Positions 16,513 to 24,540 of a stretch of 64,000 nt of DNA are shown here, piece by piece (positions within the stretch are counted from its first letter, which is position 1; every line of letters begins with the position of its first letter). Position numbers and translations under genes: made by a program. A model generated the notes under the pieces. It saw only the letters and a list, made by a program, of their open reading frames with translations, was not told the DNA's origin and did not search any database. Location: contig NZ_NPGA01000022.1 in assembly GCF_002259485.1 (NCBI RefSeq), positions 107,578 to 171,577 on the forward strand, given 5' to 3'. This DNA is from Rhodococcus sp. 14-1411-2a. Lineage in GTDB: Bacteria; Actinomycetota; Actinomycetes; Mycobacteriales; Mycobacteriaceae.

Positions 16513-17346
16513 ATGACTCGTGCCACTAAGTTCTACGACGGCCGCGTGGTTGCCGTAACGGGTGCCGGCAGTGGGATTGGTCGACAGATAGCGATGCAGG
16601 CCGCCTCGGCTGGCGCAAACTTAGCGGTGACGGATCTGTCGGAAGCTGGCCTCCTCGAAACGGTGCAAGCTCTTGAGAGGGGCGGGGCGGGTGAAGTGCA
16701 CGCTCAAGTACTCGACGTGACGGATTACGCTGCCTTGCAAGAGTTTGCGGGATCGGCAAAGACGCGGTTCGGGTCGGTAGACGCAATATTCAACGTTGCC
16801 GGAGTCCTGTACTCGGGCAGCGTCATGTCGACGCCCGTCGACGACTTCAATCGCGTGGTGGCTACGAATCTCGGGGGAGTGGTGAACGGGTCGAAAGCCT
16901 TCCTGCCCGTGATAGCCGACACGTCAACTGCGGGCCGCATCTGCAACGTCTCGTCGGCCTTCGGTCTGATGGCATCTCCCAACTCATCCGCATACAACGC
17001 GTCCAAGTTCGCTGTTCGGGGGTTCACCGAGGCATTGGCGCAGGAGATGAACGCTGAATACGGCGATCGCGTGCGTGTGACGTGCGTATATCCCGGTGGC
17101 GTCAAGACACCAATAGCTCGCACCGCGCAGGTCGCACCGGGTGTCGACCACCGTTCTGTGGCCGACACCTTCGATCGACTCGCCCGGACTACGCCCGAGG
17201 CTGCTGCCGGCCAGATACTGCGCGGGGTCGCGAAAGGATCACCGCGTGTGCTTGTGGGGGCAGATGCACGAGCTGTTGATATCGCAACGAGGTCGTTCGG
17301 CCCTGGCTATATGCGGGTCATCCCGTGGGTTCGCCAGCGTCTCTGA
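16513..17346 (+). CDS. Short-chain dehydrogenase/reductase (classical SDR)
   Basis: 277 residues. The Rossmann glycine motif TGAGSGIG is at residues 16-23, the conserved IFNVAGV replaces the usual NNAG, and the catalytic triad is in SSAFGLMASPNSSAYNASK (Ser, Tyr near 161 and Lys four residues later). Asp at the end of the second beta strand (VTDLSEAG) suggests NAD(H) preference. The substrate cannot be told. ATG 16513 follows AAAGGGG at good spacing. It sits between the par region and the convergent Rep-like gene with no operon partner, and is probably metabolic cargo. Confidence 0.88.
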   Translation: MTRATKFYDGRVVAVTGAGSGIGRQIAMQAASAGANLAVTDLSEAGLLETVQALERGGAGEVHAQVLDVTDYAALQEFAGSAKTRFGSVDAIFNVAGVLYSGSVMSTPVDDFNRVVATNLGGVVNGSKAFLPVIADTSTAGRICNVSSAFGLMASPNSSAYNASKFAVRGFTEALAQEMNAEYGDRVRVTCVYPGGVKTPIARTAQVAPGVDHRSVADTFDRLARTTPEAAAGQILRGVAKGSPRVLVGADARAVDIATRSFGPGYMRVIPWVRQRL

Positions 17347-17368
17347 AATCCGTCTGCACATTGATGCT

Positions 17369-18739
17369 TCACCACCGTCGAGCTCTCTCAACAATCGTTG
17401 TCAGATGAGATAGGTCCTGGGAACGATCCAGCGATCGCCGTTGCCGAGCTCTTGCCGCTGCTTGTTGTACTACTGCACGCGCCGTGGTTCTGGCTGCGCT
17501 GTCCGGGGGAGCAGCAGCAGCATTCCGGTGGTGGCGTTCGGCTTCGCGTACTCGGGCCTGCCGCTTCCGGTCTTCTGCGTCTTGGGCACGCGCAATATCG
17601 ACGAGTAGGTGAGGGGGAAACGCCAGGTCCTGCTGGTTGAGAAGCCATCTGACGAACGCCATCGGCGTGTGAGGCATGGGCGAAACCCTGTTCGCTCGCG
17701 CCCACTCGTCGACGATGGTGTTGAGATCGTCGGGTGTCCACCCGTGTTCCGCTGCTGCGCGCAGTACCGGGGCCCAGCCTCGTGAGGTGTGTCGCCGAGC
17801 CCAGCGCGGTGTTCGAGCGTCACCGAGCCATCTGGCCGCTAAGAGTGCCCCCTGACGTTCGCGCTCACGCTTGGCGATCCCTCTTTTGGTCGTGGCTGGC
17901 CGCGGAGCGGCGCGTTTTTCCACAGGTTTTTTTGTATTAACTAACTCTCTACGAGAGTTAGGAGAGGAAAAGAGACCCCTGCGGGGGTGGGGTGCCATTT
18001 TGATGGAACCGGCGTCGACGACACGAGTTCTATCCACAGGCTTGGCTGGATGAAGTGCCCATACCGATGCCCACCCTCGGCTGCGGTCGCCCACCCTCCA
18101 GGACGCCAACCTCTCGTGCTTTGTCCGTTGCCGACCCCGCAGGACTTCTGTGGCTACGCGTAGCAGCTTGAGGGCTTGTCGGGCTCGCTGGACGGTCCTC
18201 TCACCCAGGCCGGTAGTCAGGGCTATGGATTGGACGGACAGCCGCGAGTTCCGGCCAGTGTCGTAATCGGCGGCGTTCGCCATCGCCCCAGCGACAGCCA
18301 GAACACTCTTGAGACTGACGCCACCACCGGTGGAGCTCGCACTGCTCCGCACGAGAATGGGACGAATCCTCATGTAGTCGGTGCTGTAAGCGCACCGAAC
18401 CACGATCTCTACCCATTGTTGAGCACCGCGCCATAGTGCGATGCCGCCGTGCGCCCCATCCCCGAGGTCGAGGCTGACGCTGCAATACCGTCGGCAGGCG
18501 GCCTCGCGGCCTCCTAGCGCTCTTATGAATGAAGGTGTCAGCGACCCGCATTGATGTCCACAAACATGGCCGGGGGCAGTGTAGGGGGCACGTGCAGTAC
18601 CGCGGCGACGGTTGGTGCAAGTGCTGCCGCGATAGCGCGGAGGGTGCTGAAGCTGTGGTGCGTGAAGTCGCGAAACGACACGCTCAGAATTGATTGAAAC
18701 TGTGTCAGGGCGCAAGGTACCCTGGAACATGTCCCGCAA
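17369..18739 (-). CDS. Replication-initiator-like HTH protein
   Basis: The family-like part begins near SFIRALGGREAACRRY (about 18532). It runs through ALWRGAQQWVEIVVRCAYST, a winged or plain HTH (SIALTTGLGERTVQRARQ), LRGRQRTKHERLASWRVGD, and a second region with WAPVLRAAAEHGWTPDDLN and a very basic, Ala/Arg-rich end. I recall similar proteins as putative replication proteins of Rhodococcus and mycobacterial plasmids, so a Rep role is likely but not proven. The open frame reaches ATG 18739, yet the first 65 codons do not look coding; ATG 18373 or a non-ATG start near 18535 are alternatives. A perfect 9-base inverted repeat (CTAACTCTC/GAGAGTTAG) lies inside the gene near 17941-17961. Confidence 0.6.
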   Translation of the reverse strand: MRDMFQGTLRPDTVSINSERVVSRLHAPQLQHPPRYRGSTCTNRRRGTARAPYTAPGHVCGHQCGSLTPSFIRALGGREAACRRYCSVSLDLGDGAHGGIALWRGAQQWVEIVVRCAYSTDYMRIRPILVRSSASSTGGGVSLKSVLAVAGAMANAADYDTGRNSRLSVQSIALTTGLGERTVQRARQALKLLRVATEVLRGRQRTKHERLASWRVGDRSRGWASVWALHPAKPVDRTRVVDAGSIKMAPHPRRGLFSSPNSRRELVNTKKPVEKRAAPRPATTKRGIAKRERERQGALLAARWLGDARTPRWARRHTSRGWAPVLRAAAEHGWTPDDLNTIVDEWARANRVSPMPHTPMAFVRWLLNQQDLAFPPHLLVDIARAQDAEDRKRQARVREAERHHRNAAAAPPDSAARTTARAVVQQAAARARQRRSLDRSQDLSHLTTIVERARRW

Positions 18740-18807
18740 GACAGTTCCCTTCGGGGAATGCAGTACAACAGATCGAGTGAGCAGCGAACTCTCTCGACAC
18801 AGACTGG

Positions 18808-18842
18808 GCCCTGGTTACTCCGGCACGAGTACCAGGGCTTTT
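18808..18842 (+). terminator. Intrinsic terminator on the strand opposite rep (possible antisense RNA end)
   Basis: The hairpin arms GCCCTGGTTACTC and GAGTACCAGGGC pair with one bulged T around the loop CGGCAC, followed by TTTT. It reads as a plus-strand terminator, while the neighbouring genes are on the minus strand. A possible -35-like TTGAAA is visible near 18692. A short plus-strand transcript of 120-150 bases here would be antisense to the leader of the rep-like gene. Confidence 0.5.
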
Positions 18843-18891
18843 GTCTGTTTGCGCTACTGCGAGCGAATATGAAGTTGCTGGTTAGCTCTCA

Positions 18892-19113
18892 TCAACTCGC
18901 GTCGGGTAGCACCTCCTGACGAGACATCGGAGCAAGGTGTGTGAGACCGGTGTCTGCCGCGACCAACGCCGCGTAGTAGTCGTTCGCGGTCATCCCTTTG
19001 CGTTTTGCTGCCTGTTCGGCTGCGCTCTTGAGCTCAGGAGCCAGCCGCATCTTTGCAACGAGCCGATCGCCTTTGCTGGGGCGGCCGGGATGTCGCGGTG
19101 ACATATCGGTCAT
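18892..19113 (-). CDS. Small RHH/CopG-like regulator
   Basis: 73 residues from ATG 19113. PGRPSKGDRLVAKMRLAPELKS is followed by AAEQAAKRKGMTANDYYAAL, a beta strand plus two helices as in ribbon-helix-helix proteins. A DNA-binding role in copy control or an antitoxin-like function is plausible; no toxin gene is adjacent. It lies upstream of, and on the same strand as, the Rep-like gene. Confidence 0.65.
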   Translation of the reverse strand: MTDMSPRHPGRPSKGDRLVAKMRLAPELKSAAEQAAKRKGMTANDYYAALVAADTGLTHLAPMSRQEVLPDAS

Positions 19114-19207
19114 GGCTGCGATTCTGGTACCCGAAACTCGAGACGGGGCGACGACACGCCGCACGGTCTCCGGTTAGTTGGGAAAGAGGCCCTGGGCCAC
19201 GTAACGA

Positions 19208-20443
19208 CTAGTGGAGACGTACCGGCAGAGATCGAAGTCCACGGAACACGATGCTCTCGCGCCACACAGCGTCTCCGACATCGGTGTCGAGGTGCATGTC
19301 GGGATAGGCCGCGACCAGCCTCTTGAGCGCAATTTCGGCCTCGAGCCGAGCAAGCGGTGCCCCGATGCAGTGGTGTATCCCGTGGCCGAATGCCAGGCTT
19401 CCTCGAGTTGCACGGGCAGGATCGAATGTGTCCGGTTGGTCGAACTTGGCGGGGTCTCGGTTCGCTGCCGCCAAGCTGATCATCACAATGTCGCCGGCGG
19501 CGATGAGAGTTCCGTCGATGTCGAGGTCGATGCTTGCCTGCCGCAAAGTCGTTGTCGGCAGCGGGGGTTCGAATCGAAGGGACTCTTCGATGACGTCACG
19601 CAAGCGGCTGTCGCCGGCCTGCAGACGCATCAAAGCAGTGCGGTCTTTGAGCAGAAGGTGCGTCGTGTTTGCGATCAGGTTCACGGTGGTCTCGTGGCCT
19701 GCGATCAAGAGCAGTGCGACTGTGGACATCGCTTCCTGCAGAGAGAGTTGCTTCGCTCGGTTGGCCTGCATCAACAGGGACAGAACGTCGTCCGTCGGGT
19801 TCCGGCGGCGCTTACGCATCAGCGGGTAGATGATCTTGGCGAGCGTCAGAGCGGCTCGTCGGAGGTCATCGGGATCTGCCACGATCACGTCGGACAACAC
19901 TCTCGATGCCTCACCGATGGCCCCCATGTGTCGGTCGGGAACACCAAGGATTCGGCAGATGACCTGCACGGGGAGCGCGAACGCATAATTTTCCACCAGA
20001 TCAATTGGCTCCGAACCGGATTCAGATTCCAGCTTGGTAATCAAATCGGTGGCGTATTGGTCGATAGCGGGTTCCAGCGCTCTGAGAGCCGCGGGGGAGA
20101 ACGCGCTCTGAACGACGCCCCGCAACCTTGTGTGATCGGGTGGCTCCGCAGCGAGCATATGGCTGACCATCCACGGTGATGTTCGTTCCCTCAACCACGA
20201 CCGTAGGCGAGCGGACAGCTCGCGCGGCTGCGCACTTGGATCCGCCCCGGCCATCGTGTCCTGGGTTTTGATCACAGATCGGTCATTGAGAATGCGGCGG
20301 GCTACGTCGTAGTCGGTGATCATCCATCCGGTCACTCCGGTGGGCGATGTAAACCTGTGCAGCGGACCATCATTGCGCAACGCCCGGTAGAGGTGTTGTG
20401 GTTCTTGGAAGAATGCGCTGTCGAAGGTCACGTGCTGCGGCAT
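19208..20443 (-). CDS. Cytochrome P450
   Basis: 411 residues from ATG 20443. The I-helix oxygen-binding motif LLIAGHETTVN lies near residue 246, the ExxR motif is in IEESLRFEPPLP, and the heme loop FGHGIHHCIGAPLAR places the cysteine ligand near residue 359. It is a soluble bacterial class P450 of CYP107/CYP105-like appearance. No ferredoxin or reductase gene is next to it, so redox partners must come from elsewhere. It is divergent from a PAS/GAF-like protein gene with only 134 bases between them, so that region probably carries both promoters. The substrate is unknown. Confidence 0.92.
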   Translation of the reverse strand: MPQHVTFDSAFFQEPQHLYRALRNDGPLHRFTSPTGVTGWMITDYDVARRILNDRSVIKTQDTMAGADPSAQPRELSARLRSWLRERTSPWMVSHMLAAEPPDHTRLRGVVQSAFSPAALRALEPAIDQYATDLITKLESESGSEPIDLVENYAFALPVQVICRILGVPDRHMGAIGEASRVLSDVIVADPDDLRRAALTLAKIIYPLMRKRRRNPTDDVLSLLMQANRAKQLSLQEAMSTVALLLIAGHETTVNLIANTTHLLLKDRTALMRLQAGDSRLRDVIEESLRFEPPLPTTTLRQASIDLDIDGTLIAAGDIVMISLAAANRDPAKFDQPDTFDPARATRGSLAFGHGIHHCIGAPLARLEAEIALKRLVAAYPDMHLDTDVGDAVWRESIVFRGLRSLPVRLH

Positions 20444-20577
20444 CGGCAAGAGTGTCCGTTCTGTTGATCGGAATGACAGGTCATCCGCGCCGATGACGCG
20501 AGCCACAGTGACATACTGCGGGCTTCGAGATGTCGATACAGGTGACCTGTCGGGGGTCCCAACGGGGAGGTTAGATT

Positions 20578-21597
20578 GTGACAAACAACCAGGCAAACGG
20601 TCAGAAGACGCGGCATTGGCTGTTGATCGAAACGTTCGACGAGAACCGAGATCCCACGATCGTGTCTGAGGGGAAGTCCCCTAAGCCATTCATGAAGCTC
20701 AGCAGAATGTTCAGCGACGATCGTCTCGCCACGATTCGCTCTGTGATCACCGGGCTTCGTCGAACCAAGGAGCCTCTCGACACGGAATACGGTGACCGCC
20801 GAATCATTGCTCATCCCCTTGTCGTCGAGGGGCGGATGCATGCAGTGTGGCTCGTGTCGGTGCCGTTGGGCATGGAACCCCCGCCCGTCCACAACGATGC
20901 AGGCGCGTGGATCATCGATCTGACCACCTACACCGCTCTGGGCAGCCAGGAATGGGCCGCGATGGCCGACCTCCCACCCGAGCATCGTGGGCAGGAGCGA
21001 CACATCGGAGCCATGTTCGATCAGGTGGTGATGAAGGATGGTGGGGAATCCCGTGCTCTGAGCCTGATCGAAACGAAGACTGTCGGTGCCGGCTACCAGG
21101 GTGACTGGATCGTCGAGCGTCGCGACGGTTCGCAATGGCGTGCTCACTTCTCACTCCGCATTCTCGACGTCGAGCGTGGAGGAGAAGTTCATCGTTGCTC
21201 GGTCGGAGTCAGCCAGAATTTGGGCGAGGTCGTCCAGGACGGGCCCCAATCACTGGTGCACCTTGAAGGCCACTATCTGCGTATGGCCCGCGCAGAGGGC
21301 GAACACGCCGCCATTGTGAGCCTCCGGACACTGAACTTCATCCGCTGGGTCACGGCGGCCTCGGATCGCATTGCCTGGAAGGGCGTTGCCGGCGAGCCTG
21401 CCCCAGCCATCCACCCGGACGATCTCGGCGAAGCGATCCTCCTGATGCGCCGGGCAGAAAGTATCGGGCGCAGCGAGGGGCAAGTGAGGGTGATGGGGAT
21501 CGACGGCGAGTATCTCTCGGCCGACGTGGTGATCGAGCCCGTCACCCTCGAAGGAGGCGTCCACGCAGCGTTCGTGTTAATTCGACTCGAAGCGTAG
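20578..21597 (+). CDS. PAS/GAF-like sensory protein (DUF5593/DUF5628 type)
   Basis: 339 residues from GTG 20578, with GGGGAGG at ideal spacing upstream. The first half (RHWLLIETFDENRDPTIV, then AVWLVSVPLGMEPPPVHNDAG) and the second half (an EGHYLRMARAEGEHAAIVSLRT stretch and FIRWVTAASDRIAW) have the composition of the paired GAF-like and PAS-like domains described in mycobacterial and rhodococcal proteins. No kinase, HTH or output domain is visible, so it is a stand-alone sensor or effector-binding protein. Its divergent arrangement with the P450 suggests they are linked in regulation or substrate; that is inference. Confidence 0.65.
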   Translation: MTNNQANGQKTRHWLLIETFDENRDPTIVSEGKSPKPFMKLSRMFSDDRLATIRSVITGLRRTKEPLDTEYGDRRIIAHPLVVEGRMHAVWLVSVPLGMEPPPVHNDAGAWIIDLTTYTALGSQEWAAMADLPPEHRGQERHIGAMFDQVVMKDGGESRALSLIETKTVGAGYQGDWIVERRDGSQWRAHFSLRILDVERGGEVHRCSVGVSQNLGEVVQDGPQSLVHLEGHYLRMARAEGEHAAIVSLRTLNFIRWVTAASDRIAWKGVAGEPAPAIHPDDLGEAILLMRRAESIGRSEGQVRVMGIDGEYLSADVVIEPVTLEGGVHAAFVLIRLEA

Positions 21598-21739
21598 ACA
21601 CCCAAAAGCCGGTTCTGTACCATCCCTAGACGCGCCCCCCACAGGGGGATCTCCCCGCTCTCGCTGGTCGAGACGGCTGCATATGCGCAAGGCCTATTTT
21701 GAGCTGTGCAGATTCGGGGAGTCGATGTTGAGGTCAGTG

Positions 21740-22186
21740 TCAGGGCGCGACGCCGGGCGGCCGCTGCCGCGTACGTTGGTACGCCGCCTCCACCTGGTCG
21801 ACCGTGCACCCCAATGCTTCTGCCAACCTTTGCGCCACGTCGTCCTTCAGCCGCGCCTCTCCTCGTTCGAGGGTGCCCAGCGACGTAGTCGACATTCCAA
21901 CTTGCTGCGCGAGTTGCGGCTGCGTCAATCCGGCCAGCACCCTGAGGTCACCCAGGTAGCGGTCGTTCTCATCCAAGTCGATGAACGTTCCGATCGGAAC
22001 AGACAGCGCCTCAGCCACTTTGAGCAACGTGTCGACCTGCGGGGTAGCGGCACCGGTCTCCCACGCGAACACAGCACCCACGCTTATGTCGGCCAGTCGG
22101 GCGAGGTCGGCGCGACTGCATTTCGCCTTGTCGCGTTGCTCGACAAAGGCCTCCCGCGAGAAGCCGCGCAATATGCGTCGACTCAC
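21740..22186 (-). CDS. Transcriptional regulator with two XRE-type HTH domains
   Basis: 148 residues from GTG 22186, chosen because AGGAG lies eight bases upstream; the open frame reaches 22252. Two Cro/C1-type HTH domains follow each other: SRADLARLADISVGAVFAWE with LLKVAEALSVPIG, then LAGLTQPQLAQQVGMSTTSL with LAEALGCTVDQVEAAYQ. No ligand domain is present. The tandem arrangement suggests binding of a long or doubled operator. No target is obvious, though the AT-rich 22253-22300 segment just upstream could be its own control region. Confidence 0.82.
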   Translation of the reverse strand: MSRRILRGFSREAFVEQRDKAKCSRADLARLADISVGAVFAWETGAATPQVDTLLKVAEALSVPIGTFIDLDENDRYLGDLRVLAGLTQPQLAQQVGMSTTSLGTLERGEARLKDDVAQRLAEALGCTVDQVEAAYQRTRQRPPGVAP

Positions 22187-22252
22187 TCGCGGAGCTCCTC
22201 GTTCCTCATGACCCATAACTGTGCCCGAATCCGTTCCATACAGTCCCCGCAT

Positions 22253-22715
22253 GGGGTTGATAAATATGGCGATAATAGTAGGGTATAGATTGAATACGGA
22301 CGTCGAGACGAAGGGGGAGCGCAGTGCTGATTGAGCAATTGCGGCTGGCCCCTGTCGAGACGAAATCGAACTTGACGCATCGACGGGCCAGAACTCAGGG
22401 CACAGATTGCGTCAGAATGCCGCTGCCGCACGGGACGGCAGCATCGGTGCGGCGGCGAGGGCGAGGTTGTGCCGGACCGGCTTCTCGCCGCCGCGCATCT
22501 TTCGTTGCCTTCTCGCTCGCCCATGCGCGATCACGGTGGCGACTCACGCGAAAAATTACGGAAACCCTCAGCGCCATCGTTGATTGGACGTCTCTGGCGG
22601 CGCTGAGGGCCTCTTCTCCATCGAGCTCCACAACCAATTACCGATCTAGGCGTGAACCGGGGTGCAACCCGTTTCATTGCCGCAAGGCGAACTGCAATCG
22701 GTTCGGAGGACGACA
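22253..22715. other. Intergenic stretch with AT-rich start; no gene seen
   Basis: This lies between divergent genes. The first 50 bases are AT-rich (GATAATAGTAGGGTATAGATT) and resemble promoter sequence. The rest is GC-rich and contains only weak overlapping frames. Confidence 0.4.
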
Positions 22716-22964
22716 ATGACATCTTCTCATCTCGACTCGGTGTTACACCTCGATTCTGACCGTAACCCGCTCCTCTGCCCGGCGATGATCACCGAAGCGT
22801 TCGGCTTCGCGATCTGCTCGCTGCGCTATGACACTCACGACGTGCATCAGTTGCGGTGCGAGGACACCGGCGAGCTCCTTGGCGAATGGACCGACGCGGA
22901 CACGACGTTCCGCGAGCCCGCCAACGAACCCCGACGAACCATCGAGTTCAGCGACGTCGCCTGA
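22716..22964 (+). CDS. Small hypothetical protein
   Basis: 82 residues from ATG 22716, with CGGAGGACGA as a good ribosome site. The protein is acidic (LDSDRNPLLCPAMITEAFGF, CSLRYDTHDVHQLRCEDTG). Three cysteines are present, but not as CxxC pairs. No family recognised. It is followed by a strong hairpin and lies upstream of the transfer operon leader. Confidence 0.6.
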   Translation: MTSSHLDSVLHLDSDRNPLLCPAMITEAFGFAICSLRYDTHDVHQLRCEDTGELLGEWTDADTTFREPANEPRRTIEFSDVA

Positions 22965-22974
22965 CCCCCAATCT

Positions 22975-23001
22975 CGACTGGGGTCACCCCGACCCCAGTC
23001 G
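22975..23001 (+). terminator. Strong hairpin after the 22716 gene
   Basis: Perfect 11-base arms CGACTGGGGTC and GACCCCAGTCG around the loop ACCCC, about 10 bases after the stop codon. There is no T-run, so it is a GC-rich hairpin terminator or RNA-stabilising element rather than a textbook intrinsic terminator. It would separate the small gene from the transfer operon leader. Confidence 0.6.
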
Positions 23002-23160
23002 TGAGCTGCGGGAGCTCCCCGACGCCCTGCAGCTCGACCGGTGGACCGGCGCGAGGGTCGCGCAGTAAGCGCATTTCATCATGTTCGGTACTGCGCGGCC
23101 CCGCCGGGACATCACCCCTCGAACTCACACCCGTTCTCACAGAAAGGATTCCGATACCCG

Positions 23161-23214
23161 ATGTGGCTTTTCACTCAGCCTTGGTTCTGGCCGCTCATAT
23201 TCGGCTGGCTCTGA
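23161..23214 (+). CDS. Trp-rich leader peptide upstream of the transfer operon
   Basis: 17 residues, MWLFTQPWFWPLIFGWL, with four Trp and three Phe. AGAAAGGA is a clear ribosome site about 12 bases upstream of the ATG. The peptide is very hydrophobic. It ends nine bases before a 16-base-pair hairpin and about 150 bases before the first gene of the transfer operon. This is the layout of a leader peptide whose translation rate decides a downstream RNA structure, as in amino-acid attenuation. It could instead be a tiny membrane peptide. Its coding status is judged from start, ribosome site and composition only. Confidence 0.5.
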   Translation: MWLFTQPWFWPLIFGWL

Positions 23215-23222
23215 ACGAGGAC

Positions 23223-23268
23223 GTGGGCATTCGGATCGACATCCACACATGCCGATCCGATTGCCCAC
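23223..23268 (+). promoter_or_regulatory. Long leader hairpin of the transfer operon
   Basis: The arms GTGGGCATTCGGATCG (23223-23238) and CGATCCGATTGCCCAC (23253-23268) pair over 16 positions with a single T-T mismatch and a 14-base loop. It lies between the Trp-rich leader peptide and the first transfer gene. No T-run follows, so it is more likely a regulatory or stabilising RNA structure than an intrinsic terminator. Confidence 0.6.
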
Positions 23269-23321
23269 ACAACTCCCTGCTGGTCATTAGCCGAAGCGGT
23301 CAATCGACCAAAAAACCAAAC

Positions 23322-23338
23322 TTGTTGTAGAACAACAA
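23322..23338 (+). promoter_or_regulatory. Small palindrome before the first transfer gene
   Basis: TTGTTGT-AGA-ACAACAA, a perfect 7-base inverted repeat ending eight bases before the AAAGGGG ribosome site of the 23362 gene. It could be a protein operator or an RNA hairpin that affects access to the ribosome site. Confidence 0.5.
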
Positions 23339-23361
23339 TTCTCAAAAGGGGCTACACCACC

Positions 23362-24540
23362 ATGCCGATTCACTCTTCGACTAAAGCACGCCACCGTGCG
23401 ATCCCTCGACCTGTCGCAGCGTCAGCGACAGCAGCGCTCACTTTGACGGTGGCCGCGATGTTCACCGGTGCTGGATTCGCCGTTGCCGCGCCAGGGCAGC
23501 CTGGGGTGACCACTGAAGTTCCCGGCGGCCAGCCGAGCGTCACTGCACCGTCTCCGTCGGTGCCGCAGCAGGATTCGGGCACTACAACGGACTGGCAGTA
23601 CGTCGGCCCGTACGTGCCTCCGGCGGAGTACCGCAACGCACCGACCCGTTCGGTTCCCAACTACAACGCCCCGGTCTATTACAGCGAACCCACCGTCGAG
23701 CAGACGCCGTCGAAACCTGGCCCACAGCCCTCCACCGACGCTGTACCTGAACCTTCCAAGGACGAGACGGTCGTAGCACCGGGTACGCCGGTTGCTCCGA
23801 TTCAGGCTCCGGACAACACCGTTCGTTTCGGCGCTATCTCCGGTGAGAAGCCAGGTTGGTTGAGCCAGGACGACGCGGACCGTGTCAACAACACCGCCGC
23901 TGTGCTCGAAGCCCAGGGCGCGACGTACTTCAACAACCTCGGCATTCCGACGACACGCTCGGACCGGATGGCGGCCGGCACCACGGCGGGCGTGCTCATC
24001 GGAGGAACGACCTCCGCGGTCACGACCTACGCAGTCGTAGCACCGGCGGCGATCTTGGCCGGTGGCCTGATCGGCGGCACCATCGGCGGCATCACCGGCG
24101 CAGGAGTCGGGTCGGTTCTGATTCCCGGAGTCGGAGCTGTCCCGGTGGGTGTCGCCGCCACAGCGGGCGGTGCAGCGATCGGTGCAGCGGTCGGCGCTGC
24201 TGCAGCGCTAATTCCAGCGGCCGGTGTCGGCGCAGCTGGAGCGGTCATCGGCGGTGTCGTCGGCGGCGCATACGGTGCGGGCGAAAACCTTGGTGAAGCA
24301 CCTTCGCCCGCCCCAGCACCTGCCCCGGCACCCACGCCAGCCCCTACTCCCGCGCCACTCGCGGCCCCGGTGTGGACTCCTCCGGAGGCAGCGAGCATCG
24401 CACCCGCGCATCCGTTGGAGGTGCGGGAGATCGTCGCTGCGCAGCCGGGCGGTGCCGATGCACTCGCCGCTGCCGACAACGTTGCAGCGCAGGCGGGATC
24501 GTTCCTGGATTCGGTTGCCCCTGCTGGATGGCACCTGTGA
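23362..24540 (+). CDS. Secreted Gly/Ala/Pro-rich protein, first gene of transfer operon
   Basis: 392 residues. A signal peptide is visible (AALTLTVAAMFTGAGFAVAA, cleavage near residue 43), followed by a Pro-rich segment with Tyr and Trp. A long hydrophobic Gly/Ala region runs from about 205 to 305 (GGLIGGTIGGITGAG, GGAAIGAAVGAAAALIPAAG), resembling glycine-zipper sequences that insert in or span a membrane. A Pro-Ala repeat linker and a short C-terminal domain follow. Similar proteins occur at the head of rhodococcal transfer loci, as far as I recall. It may be a structural envelope component of the secretion apparatus. It overlaps the next gene by four bases (GTGA). Confidence 0.72.
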   Translation: MPIHSSTKARHRAIPRPVAASATAALTLTVAAMFTGAGFAVAAPGQPGVTTEVPGGQPSVTAPSPSVPQQDSGTTTDWQYVGPYVPPAEYRNAPTRSVPNYNAPVYYSEPTVEQTPSKPGPQPSTDAVPEPSKDETVVAPGTPVAPIQAPDNTVRFGAISGEKPGWLSQDDADRVNNTAAVLEAQGATYFNNLGIPTTRSDRMAAGTTAGVLIGGTTSAVTTYAVVAPAAILAGGLIGGTIGGITGAGVGSVLIPGVGAVPVGVAATAGGAAIGAAVGAAAALIPAAGVGAAGAVIGGVVGGAYGAGENLGEAPSPAPAPAPAPTPAPTPAPLAAPVWTPPEAASIAPAHPLEVREIVAAQPGGADALAAADNVAAQAGSFLDSVAPAGWHL

